The translations under genes and the position numbers were made by a program. A stretch of 64,000 bases of DNA from Malaya genurostris (lineage: Eukaryota; Arthropoda; Insecta; Diptera; Culicidae), in the NCBI RefSeq assembly GCF_030247185.1, contig NC_080572.1, forward strand, positions 158,037,080-158,101,079, written 5' to 3'. Position 1 is the first letter of the stretch, and the number at the start of each line of letters is the position of its first letter. Below are positions 43,171-54,330 of this stretch, one piece after another. Under the pieces are notes generated by a model. The model had not been told where the DNA came from, did not search any database, and saw only the letters and a program-made list of their open reading frames with translations.

Positions 43171-44640
43171 AATACACGGAGAACCCTTCGATCATAAAAT
43201 TGCGATATCGCAGTTTTTGATTTTTGCGATAGTTGATTTAACTAATTTCTTTTTGATTCAACCAGTATGGTTTTTGATTTGCATATATTCAAGTAGTTGA
43301 AAAATATGTTGTTTTGAATGCTGTCAAATGCCGGAGACAGTTGAAAGCAAAACAATAATCGCAATACAAAATCAACAACTCTTTTAGTTGAACTCTGTTC
43401 GCGTCGCTTCAAAATGTCAATGAAAACAACATCGATGGTTAAAGCGTTTGGTGAAATTGTGTTCATTCGATTTGAGAATTTTATGATAACAAGTGTTTAC
43501 CTAACAGCGGTGTTGTGATAAAGTTAACCTTGTTTGAGATGAAAAAGATTTGGTGAAAAATTAGAAATGTTTATGAATGATCATCTCGTAATCTTTCAGG
43601 TATGCGAAAAAATTTTATGCTTCAAATTCGATCATTATTTACTTCCAGCAGACTGTTTTACTTCCAGCTGTTTGATACCGAAGATGATGTTCATGCATTA
43701 GCAATAAAACGCTTTTTAACATGAATTTAAATCATAAAAGTAACAGGAGCGAAGGGTTTCAAACACACAGAACGCGCTGCGATTGAATGGCGCGTTTGAA
43801 TTGCCGTTGCAAAATTTCCATTCCCAGCGGTTGATGCACCCAAGCTCATATAAATTGACTAAAATTATCAGTGCATAACTTTAGTTCAACCGTTCGAAGG
43901 CATCATTTTAGGTAAATTTAATAATTACGCTAATTTACTCGCCCCTCCGGGCACATTTGCTGATTCAAAACGTTTTTCTACATCAATCATTTCCGATCGA
44001 ATCAGAAGTATTTTTTAGAATTTAGATCTTTACTGATCTCGATTTGACATGATCATGATCATACAAAAATCAAGATCACTTAGAGATCAGATCAGTTCTG
44101 ATTTCGTAATGATAATTTATTCCTTGGTTAAGATCACTTGAAATCAGCAGTGATCGGTGGTTTTCCTAATTATCACATGTCAATATAAAATACTGTTTAT
44201 ATTTTAACAACGATATTTATTGCATGAATCTCAACATACCGAACTTATTTCAAATGGATCATGACGTGTATCAGTAAGTATGTTTTGATTATTTTCGAAA
44301 ATCAATAATATTGTTCGAGTTGATTCAACTATTTGCAATGTCTAAAACAAATAAAACCGATTTATTTTTCAACTAACAGAATTTTGTTTCAATAACAACA
44401 CCAGTTATTTCAACTAAAATATTTGTTGAAATTGAAAGGTATGTGTCCTCACTAATTGACAGCATTTTTTTTCAAACAGTTAAATTAGTTGTTTCAACCA
44501 TCGTTTCTGCTAATAGAAAAACAAAAATGACAGTTTAGTTAAAACAACAATCGATTAGTTGTACCAAATTTTAACCAATCGAATTCAGAAAATCAACTAA
44601 TATTCTGGTTGAAATGGGATCGCGGGTGGTTCCGTGTATT
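43171..44640. mobile_element. TIR element of 1470 bp, no transposase
   Basis: Left end AATACACGGAGAACCCTTCG; on the opposite strand the right end begins AATACACGGAACCACCCGCG. Both ends are followed by stretches rich in GTTGATT/AACTAAT-type motifs in inverted arrangement. No credible ORF and no clear target duplication. Confidence 0.6.
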
Positions 44641-45990
44641 GTCCAACATGACTGGAGACAAGTAAGAGTTATCGCCATTCAAAAATCAGGGAAACCAGCC
44701 TCCGATCACAATTCGTATCGGTCGATTGCTATGCTTTCCTGTATCCGGAAATTGTTCGAAAAAAGGATTCTGTTTCGTCTAGATAATTGAGTCGAGACTA
44801 ATGGCTTACTTTCAGATACACAATTTGGTTTCCGCAGGGCCAAAGGAACGAACGACTGTCTTGCGTTGCTCTCAACAGAAATTCAAATGACATTTACTCG
44901 TAAAGAACAAATGGCATCAGTTTTATTAGACATCAAGGCTTTTGACTCAGTTTCCATAAACATCCCATCTGAGAAGTTGCATCAGCATGGTCTTTCACCA
45001 TTTTTGAATAACTTTTTGTATAATCTATTGTCCGAGAAATACATGTATTTCGCGCTTAGAGCTCATGCTTAAACCCCCTTTTATACATTTTTTACGTAAA
45101 CAACATTGATGATTGTTTCATCACATTTGCACGCTAAGACAACTTGCCGACGACAGCGTTGTGTCTTTTACAAGACCCAAAGCTGCAGATCTCCAAGGAC
45201 CATTGCAAGATACCCTCGACAACTTGTCGACATAGGCTCTTCAAATGGGTATCGAGTTCTCGACGGAGAAAACTGAGCTGGTTGGATTTTCAAGGAAGCG
45301 AGAACCAGCACAATTACAGGTTCAACTAGGGGGTGAAACCATAGCTCAGGTCTTCACATTAAAATATCTTGGGGTCTGGTTTGACTCCAAAGGCACCTGG
45401 GGATGTCACATTAGGTATGTGAAACAAAAATGCCACCAGAGAATCAACTTTCTTCGCACAATAACCGGAACTTGGTGGGGTGCCCACCAGGAGATCTGAT
45501 CAGGCTGTACCGTAGGAATATGGATGCTCTTGCTTCCGATCCGCCGCGAACACAAATTTCATTATACTGGAAATAATTCAGTATCGCTGCTTGCGTATTG
45601 CTTAGTTTCGATTCGATCGATTCTGGGATCTCACATATCGATTGCTTATCCGTTGCGATATATTGAATCCGATGGTGATTGAAAACTTCGAAAGGTTTGT
45701 CGAGCTCAATTCTCAGAACCGTTTTATGTCCTTGTATTTTGATTACATGGCTCAGAATATTAATCCTTCTTCGTTTGTTTCCTACCGTGCTCATTTCTTG
45801 GATACTTTCATTTGTTCATCTGGAGAAAGGTCAGGCGATATATGTCACGGACTTGTGCCCGTGCGGTCAAAATCTGGATGCAAATAAAATGTTATTAAAC
45901 AAGAGGAAAAGAAAGTTTTACATGGCTTAAGCTCCAAAACGGAGAACGGCTGTCAAGACCCGGTCCAAAGGAATCGGTAAATATTCTTAC
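44641..45990 (+). pseudogene. Non-LTR retrotransposon reverse transcriptase remnant
   Basis: The plus strand, over shifting frames, reads VIAIQKSGKPASDHNSYRS, LLSDTQFGFRRAKGTND, SVLLDIKAFDSVSINIPSEK, then LGGETIAQVFTLKYLGVWFD and a CHQRINFLRTITGTWWG motif. These are finger, palm and thumb regions of a Jockey/LOA/I-group polymerase. The FADD segment is damaged near 45140. Clade not settled. Stops and frameshifts throughout. Confidence 0.72.
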
Positions 45991-46070
45991 CAGTAGAGTT
46001 CAAAAAACCTTCTTGAGGAAAAAGCACTTTTTTCAGTGAAGTCTTTTTTCACTGCACTGTCCCATGAAAC

Positions 46071-46651
<581 letters not shown>

Positions 46652-46728
46652 CACTGGCAATTAAAGACCGTGATATTCAAAAATTAAAAATTCCAAAAAC
46701 TAGTGCAAGGTTCGACGCATATAGAATT

Positions 46729-47769
46729 ATGGTGGAACCAATTGACACGCAAGAGCTGATCGAACAAGTCAAGCGACTGACCGGAAACCAAGCTCAACTA
46801 ATCCAAACGATAAGTTCTTTAAAGAGCAAAGAGAATGACCCATTCTTTAGCTACACTACACCTGACCCGATCAGGAATATTTCAAATTTTAGCGGTAATA
46901 AGAAGGAAGTTTTAGCCTGGGTGTAAAGACACCGAACAAACGCTACAACTTTTCGAACAATACAAAAATGATATATATTATGGACAAATAGTCCGTAGTG
47001 TAAAAAATAAAATCACGGGAGAATCAAGAGAAATCTTGATAGGTTCCGGTAACCCCACAACATGGGAGGAAATTAAAGAAGCGCTGCTTATTGCGTACGG
47101 TGACCGTCGCGAAATAACAGGTTATATCCAGTCACTCTTTTATGTCAAGCAGGGCAAGAAAAACTTGTCTGAATACTATAATAAAATCCGAGCAATGGAT
47201 ACTGATATTAAATCAGCAGCCGCCAATATGGATGACTACAAACCATCCACAAAAGCAATCAATTCTTTCATAAACCTCATAACACTAACGCGGTTCTTTG
47301 ACAGGATGAACGAAGAAATATCAATGCATGTGAGAAGTTGCAGACCTTAAACATTAGAACATGCTTTTGAAATTACGCAACAGTACTCTAATGCGGCATA
47401 TAGATTTAGACTCGACAAAAAAGCACATAATCCGACACCTTATTCCACTCAACAGAATAGCGGACAAAATAAATACACAAAACTAAATGCAGAAAATTCA
47501 AACCCACGTCAGCACGATAAGACCCCATCAGGTAAATTTAAAAACCGTTCACAAAATGACGAGGACATATCCATGCGGACTCACGTTTCCAAAATGCTTA
47601 TCAACAACCAAAAACAAATAGACACGGAACTCGACTCCGATGACGAATCAGAACAAGAATGCCAGAACAAAAACACAAGAGACACTACGCTCGATTCCGA
47701 AGACGGCGAATATTTAATTTCAGAAGAGATAAATTTTCAGCTTGCCCAAGGAAGGAATCAAAGCAAATG
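46729..47769 (+). pseudogene. Errantivirus-like gag remnant
   Basis: Opens at an ATG with a short helix rich in Gln and Leu. A stop and frame change follow at about 46924, a second open block lies at 47036-47347, and after another stop a charged Asp/Glu-rich tail runs 47573-47769. No CCHC finger is seen, which is normal for errantivirus Gag. The capsid-like middle is recognisable by its FYVKQG and NEEISMH motifs. The structural protein cannot be made from this copy. Confidence 0.72.
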
Positions 47770-50000
47770 ATGAGCCAGAATAGCTTCATACCAAATATTT
47801 CAAAATTTTTAGTCGACACAGGGACGAACAAAAACTATATCTCTCCGGCTCACGTCAACATTGAAGATTGTAAAGATGAACAGAAGGTAACAAATATCAA
47901 AGGCGAATACAAGATTAACAAATCAGCCTCAATAGATATCAGAAAAAAATTAAAATTTTACGTTTTCAACTTCCATAAATTTTTTGATGGCCTTATTGGT
48001 TACGAGTCGCTACGCGAAAATAAAGCGACACTTAATACATCCACCAATACCTTGAAAATAGGAAAGAAATTAATTAAAATGAAAAAATGTTCCCAGGAGA
48101 GCAAAAATTGAACTTAACTGAACACAAATTCCAATTCATCCAGATACCCGTGAGACGAAATGGTTCATTCATAATTGATCAGGAAATCGTTCTCAAACAT
48201 TTTTCAATACTACCAGGACTATACGAAGCAATGAACAGAAAGGCAATTTTGGCAATTCGGAAAAAACACCGACGAAAGATCTGTCGAAATTAATTCTAAT
48301 GAGCTCGAACTAGGGAAGGACTATTACGAAATTGAGGAAATCCCCCTAAAACTCGTCAGGACAAAAAAAATTCGACTGGTAATAGACTATCGTAAACTGA
48401 ACGAAAAAACAATCAGTGATAGATATCCTATACCGGAGATTACCGATATATTAGATAAGCTGGGAAGAACAAATTATTTTTCTACTATAGATCTCGCATC
48501 AGGCTTTCACCAACTTCAGCTCGATGACGAGGACATTAAGAAAACAGCATTTTCAGTAAACTCTGGTAAATACGAGTTTACGCGTATGCCATCCGGGTTG
48601 AAAAATGCCCCTGCGACTTTTCAACGCGTAATGGACTGCCTATTGAGAGAAGAAATAGGAAAATGTTGTGTGGTATATATGGACGACATCCTCGTATTTT
48701 TACCCTCTCTAGAACAACATAAAATCGACCTGTAACAAAATTTTGAGAAAAGGTAAAGATGCTAATCTAAAAATATAGTTGATAAATGCTAATTTTTCCG
48801 CAAAGAGGTTCAGTTTCTAGGACATACAGTTACGGAAGATGGCGTAAGACCGAATCAGGACAAAATCGAGACATTTAAAAATTGGCCACTACCGAAAACA
48901 GAAAACAAGTGAGACAATTTCTCGCAATTTTGGGATATTTTAGGAGATTTATTAAAGACTAAAGACTGCTAAACTGGTAAAACCGCTTACTACCTTACTA
49001 CGTAAAGACCAGGATTTTATCATCGGGCCAGAAACAGAACTCTGCTTCGAAAAATGTAAGCAAATCTTGATGAGGTACCCAGTGTTGATTCATCCGGACT
49101 TCTCTAAAGAATTTAACTTAACTACTGACGCTAGTGACTTTGCTATAGGTGCCGTACTTCCTCAATGACCTATCGGAAAAGATCGTCCAGTAGCTTATGC
49201 GTCAAGAACTCTAAACAGGTCAGAAGAAAACTACTCAACAACTGAAAAAGATTTCCTGGCAATGTATTGGACCGTTAAACAGGACCAGTAATGAAGAAAC
49301 GGAGAGCGAAGCAACAACCATACATTCCGCCGACTCTAGTGATGACTACTACATTTGGTGTACAGAAAAACCAATTAACACATTCAAGACAAAACTCATC
49401 CTGAAAATTTCAAACATTGATTCCGAAGTGTCAGAACAAATATTTCCAAATCGTTGACGTATTACAATCTTCAAACCAAATTACACCGAAATAGATATAG
49501 TACAAATATTCAAAAGATACAGGATAAACTAGTAAGAGTTACCCACGAATACGCGCATCGGGGCATAAAAGAAAACAAAGCCCGAATCCTACAAAGGTAT
49601 TACTTCCCCCAACTCGATCGAAAGGTTATAGCCCTAATAGATAGTTGCGGCGTTTGCAAGAAAAGCAAATATGATAGAAACCCGCCACAATTAATACAGA
49701 AAAGCATTTTCGGGGAGAAACCATTCGAACGAGTTCACATAGATGTTTTTTTCATGAAAGGATTAAAGTGGTTGACGATAGTGGACTCCTTCTCAAAATT
49801 CGCTAACATAATTCCTTTAGAAACTAGAACAATAGTTGACTTAAAAAGAGCACTTAGTGAACATATCAGAATATTTGGCAGACCACTAACTATCGTCAGC
49901 GACCAGGAACCAGCATGCATATCCATAGACTTTACAGGGTGCCAACTTACAACAAACACCCAGAAGCAACCAATAACATACAAGAGAAAAATGAAGACCT
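47767..50000 (+). pseudogene. Errantivirus-like pol remnant: protease, reverse transcriptase, RNase H, partial integrase
   Basis: Protease with DTG (near 47815); reverse transcriptase with a YMDD box near 48678-48690; a damaged connection; RNase H opening near 49125 (TDASDF); then a deletion, and integrase with its HHCC finger (49550-49670) and the first two catalytic Asp (near 49740 and 49900). The sequence leaves pol right after the second Asp, before the third catalytic residue (Glu). At least five stops or frameshifts occur between 48100 and 49450. It is dead. Confidence 0.82.
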
Positions 50001-50229
50001 CAATATACAAAATTTGGAACTCCTAGAAGAGATCAACCTAAAATCTTACCGACACAGAAAAACCACCATCGACGGAAGTACAATCGTCACCATAGTAATC
50101 TTTAGCCTTCTCATTCTGGTAATCGCTATCATGAAGAACAGGAAACTCAGTGCAGATAAATACGCCACAAGAAAATCTGCGGATCCCGAAATTTCGGGGA
50201 TCAGAATCGAGAAACCGAACCGAAGATGA
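49915..50229 (+). pseudogene. Env C-terminal remnant: membrane anchor and tail
   Basis: An open frame overlapping the end of pol ends with a single strongly hydrophobic segment near 50078-50130 followed by a basic, polar tail up to the stop at 50227-50229. Position directly before the polypurine tract and 3' LTR, and this architecture, fit the end of an errantivirus envelope protein. The surface part and fusion region are absent. Identification rests on position and topology only. Confidence 0.55.
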
Positions 50230-50304
50230 TACATTTCAAAAAGCTTCCAACAGTACAGCTTCCAAACAGTCGACCGAGGACGATCGACGCTCTTAGAGGG
50301 GAGG

Positions 50305-50645
50305 TGTTACGAAATACCGGATCCGGAACAACAACGCCAACAGTAAAGAACCCATAGTTCAACATAGCGACAGCCGAGAGTCCGCCGACCAACGCAGCAA
50401 GGAAAATGCTGACACGGGGTAAACCCGACATAACTAGCAACCGTCCCGGTCGCCAACCAAACGACATCGAAGACAACGTGGCCGATCGACGATATCGAAC
50501 TTTGCTGAATTGTCAAATCCAAATTAACAAAAGGTTTAGCGATAGGAATTTTTAGTCAGTCTTGAGTGAGATATGTAAGCGAATCCATCTAACCGAGAAT
50601 TAAGTGAAATAAAGTTTTTTTTATTCAAACCTCGATAGTACACGG
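50305..50645 (+). repeat. 3' LTR of the errantivirus-like element
   Basis: Starts TGTTACGAAATACCGGATCC; AATAAA near 50610. The end is uncertain and placed before the TATA-rich stretch at about 50650. Confidence 0.6.
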
Positions 50646-50691
50646 TATAATTTATATATTGGCGTTGACTTTTTTATATATATAAACTTAC

Positions 50692-50716
50692 AATAATAAT
50701 AATAATAATAATAATA
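50692..50716. repeat. (AAT)n microsatellite
   Basis: Eight AAT units, then AAC units. Confidence 0.9.
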
Positions 50717-50717
50717 A

Positions 50718-51502
50718 CAACAACACTGTTGTGCGGTTGATATGCGTTTAATTTCGTTGCTCATAAAAGATTAAATTTTTAGTGTTTTTCCTTTGATTTG
50801 AGTCTTAATTTTCGTAAGAGTGTGGTATTGAGAGTGTTTACTTGTAAAATATTGTGTTGGCTGGTCAAATTTCATATTCAGCTTAGTAAATAATAAGTGT
50901 TTCGAAAAAGTGAATCTTGCATGATTATTTCAGCCATTATAAGTGTCTCGCTACCGCTCGTTGGGGTGTGTTGGTGCCGGGAATTGCGCCCAAATTCGGC
51001 TGTTGTATCGCTGTTGTATCCTTAGTGTCACATAGTTCTGTTGCGCGACAGGGTCCTTAGTGTGTTGGTACCTCTAGCCTGTATAGCCATTCGGTACACA
51101 GAAGAACATTCTGATCATCGCGCTGTGGTGTTTGTCTCAATAGAGCTATATTCAGTTGCATGTGGCTATTTTCGTAGTGGCCTTCCCTGTGTTAGGCTCT
51201 GGTTGAATGATTGACAACTTTGGTTTAAGTGGTGCAAATCGCTTGGTATAGGTATATAGTATATGGTATTATCATTCCTATTGCCGGTGGCGAAGGTACT
51301 TTATCTGAAGACATTCTGCAATATTTACGTATGTATTTGTAGTAGTGAGCTGTAATTTATTTCCGCTGTAAACAAACTCAATACCAATATACCATTTTTT
51401 TATATACTAATTTTTCTCTCATAACACATTTATTTTCCAAATATCGTATTCGGAATATATTCGCTATCTCTGTTTTGTTTGGTTTGCTCATCTTATCCGA
51501 CT
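50718..51502 (+). other. Probable 5' UTR of the CR1/L2-type element
   Basis: No ORF; a T/G-rich stretch directly before the ORF1 start at 51503. Its origin is inferred from position only. Confidence 0.4.
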
Positions 51503-52275
51503 ATGGCTGACGATGAGATTTATTGTGTCGAATGTAACAAAAAAGAAAATGATGCAAATAAAATAATAACGTGCCTGTATTGTTTTTCGAGTGCTCATTT
51601 CAAATGCCGTAACATAATTGGGAATGCCATTAGACGCATTCGAGAATCCTCATATTTCTGTTCGTCTGATTGTTCTGCTACATATCAGCGAATAATGGAA
51701 ATGAAAGGCGATAATACGTCCATGATCGCAGCACTTGCGGAGAAACTGGAGAGAACAGTTTCTAATGCGGTGGCTTCAGAAATGAACTGCGTTCGATTTG
51801 AGGTTTCAAATGCAGTGGCAAATGAAATGAGCTGTGTCAGAAAGGAGGTAAAACAGATAACCACTGCAATTGAGTCGTCCCAAGATTTCTTGTCCTCAAA
51901 ATTTGACAACATTGTAACCGATTTCAAAAACATAAGAGCAGAAAATGAAGAACTGAAACGAGAAATCTTGTCCCTGAAACAGTCAAATGCATCACTAACC
52001 GGAAAAGTCAACAAAATAGAACTAAATGTCGATAAATTTAACAAGCAAGCAACGTGCAATAATGCGATGTTATTCGGTATTCCAATGCTTCCTAATGAGA
52101 ATGTGCCTGATATTGTTTCAAAAACAGTTGCAACTCTTGGTGTGTCTCTTGATCCTGATTCCATTGTATCGTCAACAAGAATATTCACAAATAGTAGGTC
52201 GGGAGGTGCACTAATCCCGATTAGGGTAATTTTTAAAAATTCAGAAATTAAAGACGAAGTCATGAACAAAAATGG
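51503..52275 (+). pseudogene. CR1/L2-type ORF1 protein, PHD-type finger plus coiled coil, truncated
   Basis: From MADDEIYCVECNKK it reads a PHD-like zinc finger (CVEC, CLYC, H..C, CSSDC; residues about 8-58), a long coiled coil (about 75-180), and the start of an RRM-like domain (NNAMLFGIP, about 190 on) that ends when the histone-bearing repeat begins. ORF1 proteins of CR1/L2 elements bind the RNA and multimerise. The frame is open with no stops, so the break is the only damage seen. The reverse transcriptase part at 56976-58312 is in the same orientation and may belong to the same original copy. Confidence 0.78.
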
Positions 52276-52872
52276 CGGGTGAGTAATGTCAGAGACATAA
52301 CTGGATGTCGTGAATACGAAAAAACTGACACGCTCCCATCACTTTTCCCAATATCAGTTAGTTGATTGATTGTATGAATTGTGCAAGCTTTCCTCTTTTT
52401 CACTAATAGAATTTGAAGCGATACACCTACATTAAAGTACAGATTAGTTACATTAAACAGCTACTATTCTACAACTATATATTTCAAAACTTGAAACAAT
52501 TCCTTTTTAATTTGCTAATATAGGAAGCTAGGTACGACAAATTTGTAGTTTATTTTTATTGAAGCTATGAAGTTCGAAGATATCTGATTCTTCTCGAAAT
52601 TTCAGTACGAGACAATTGCAATGGCCTGGTCTGAAATGTATCTACGATCTTCGGTATGCAAGAGTGATTCTAATAATAATAATGATAGTAATAATAATAA
52701 TACAGATTAACCTGTATATATGGCAACCCTGTTTCGCATGGCATATTTTCACACGATTCCATACTAGTATAAAGATGTGTTCAACATCATCACTTTCGCT
52801 TTCGCATTGCCGTTCGTAATTGAATGTGTTAGTGACGGTACAAATCTGCTTTTCTACCTGTTTTCGGAGCCA

Positions 52873-53098
52873 TCGTTCTGACGGTGTCTCGTACGTACAG
52901 AGTAGCTGCTTTAACTTAAATGACGCTATTTCTCACATCACATTTCCTTTTAGACGTGCTAGTGATAGCACGGTAGGACGTCCCCTTTGTTAGAATTCCT
53001 TTCCTATACGCAGAACGGGAAACAGTGAAACGATATAAAAGAGAGAGTTAGCAGAGCGGCAGCCAGTAATACTGAATGGGTCGTCGAGCTGTTAACAG
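52873..53098. promoter_or_regulatory. Divergent H2A/H2B-type promoter, copy 1
   Basis: Between the H2B ATG (minus, 52871-52873) and the H2A start. A TATA box GATATAAAAG faces H2A at 53032-53041; the box facing H2B has decayed to CTAAAAGG. Divergent H2A/H2B pairs with shared promoters are standard in insect histone clusters. Confidence 0.6.
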
Positions 53099-53379
53099 CA
53101 TATTGTGGAGGAACAATTAAGGGTAAGGTAAAGTCCCGCTCAAACCGTGCTGGTCTGAAGTGCCCAGTTGGCGGCAGAATCCATCGTTTGTTTGGAAGGG
53201 GAACTACGCCGAGCGTGTCAGTGCTGGTGCATCGGTCTATCTGGCGGCAGTGATGAAGTACTTGGTTGCCGAAGTGTTGGAGTTGACCGGTAACGCTGCC
53301 CATGACAACGAAAACGAAAATCATCCCTCGCCATCTGCAGCTGGCCATCCGTTGAAAACCCCGTCCTTTTCAGGATGAC
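53099..53379 (+). pseudogene. Histone H2A pseudogene, copy 1
   Basis: Reads KGKVKSRSNRAGL, PVGGRIHRL, GNYAERVSAGASVYLAAVMK and YLVAEVLELTGNAAHDN, then after a frame change KTKIIPRHLQLAIR. This is the N-terminal tail and most of the histone fold of H2A. Damage: start ATG changed to ATA, a stop after the first codons, a one-base deletion before GNYAE, a frameshift after AAHDN, and loss of the C-terminus. It cannot make a histone. It sits in a repeat, not a normal histone cluster. Confidence 0.85.
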
Positions 53380-53435
53380 CACATCACTGTGATAAAGAAA
53401 TATTTAGAATTGCTTTAAGTTTAGCCAGTTCTGAT

Positions 53436-53863
53436 AAGAGGCGTGCAAAACAGCTCATTTTGGTGAACAGCTCCGAACCGATCAGCTCACCAAAGTGAAT
53501 CGATTCGATGTATCAGCTCATCAGCTCTTTTAGTTTGAACTTAAGGTTCATTTTGTGCGCCGTTTTTTTCATGCCCCGGTTTTCTTTCATATGTATGATC
53601 GAAATTGAATCATTGATTTCCAATGATGCAATGAATGCAATGCGAATTAACTTATCTTTAATTGATGTCGACTAAATTGAATCTCTTAAAGAGCCGAAGA
53701 TCCGATCAGCTCGTAGCGTGTTCCCTTCGTCATAGTGCAGTGAACTGGGTAGCAAATGAGTGAACTAGTGAGCTGCGGTTCTTTTGAAAAGAGCTGTGAG
53801 CTTTCAGCTCACTTCAATGATTCGATTCACTGGAACAGCTCAGGAGCGAATTGCCCATCTCTA
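53436..53863. mobile_element. hAT-type MITE, 428 bp, inside the histone-bearing repeat
   Basis: Flanked by the 8-bp duplication GTTCTGAT (53428-53435, 53864-53871). The right end GCCCATCTCTA matches the TAGAGATGGGC end of the family at 758; the left end AAGAGGCGTGC is diverged. Rich in AGCTCA and AGCTC motifs. Absent from copy 2, so it is younger than the split of the two copies. Confidence 0.82.
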
Positions 53864-54330
53864 GTTCTGATACGCCTGGAAAGTAGAATGCGCAAATCAA
53901 GTGGAAACATTTGTTCTAACAATTTTTGTTTTCGGCCGCATACTAAAGTACTCGCGACAAAAATACATATTGATCTGTGGCAACTCTGTTTCGCACGGCA
54001 TATTTGTAAACTAGTATAAAGATGTGTTCAAAATCATCACTTTCGCTTTCGCATTGCCGTTCGTAATTGAATGTGTTAGTGACGGTGCAAATTATTTTAA
54101 CTCCCATCTTGATGAATCTTTTGGTAGGAAATATTGAGATCTGAGATGGTTCTCGTGTGTGTCTTGTTTCGGCAATGGGCCTTGCTGGACTTTTTGGCTG
54201 CCTTTTTCGGTGTCATTGTGCTGACGGTGTCTCGTGCATTCATATCGGGAAACAATGAGACGACAGGTCCTCGATGTTGCTGTCGTATGTCTTGTTTCGG
54301 GAAGAGTTGCTCAGCAAATGATAGGAAAAG

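Larger units (their letters stand above)
52276..54330 (+). mobile_element. Histone-bearing repeat, copy 1 (inverted relative to copy 2)
   Basis: Outer end GGCGGGTGAGTAATGTCAG. It matches 59484-61112 in reverse over its whole length; without the 428-bp hAT insertion and its extra TSD copy, the two are almost the same length (about 1.63 kb). It holds an H2B start (minus), a divergent promoter and an H2A pseudogene (plus). The inner end is cut by the poly-A tail of a Jockey insertion at 54331. It is not a known transposon class to me. Confidence 0.75.

Noticed and set aside
53004..53348. Minus-strand ORF of 114 codons in the histone-bearing repeat
   Set aside because: Antisense of the H2A pseudogene; the plus strand reads the recognisable histone sequence.
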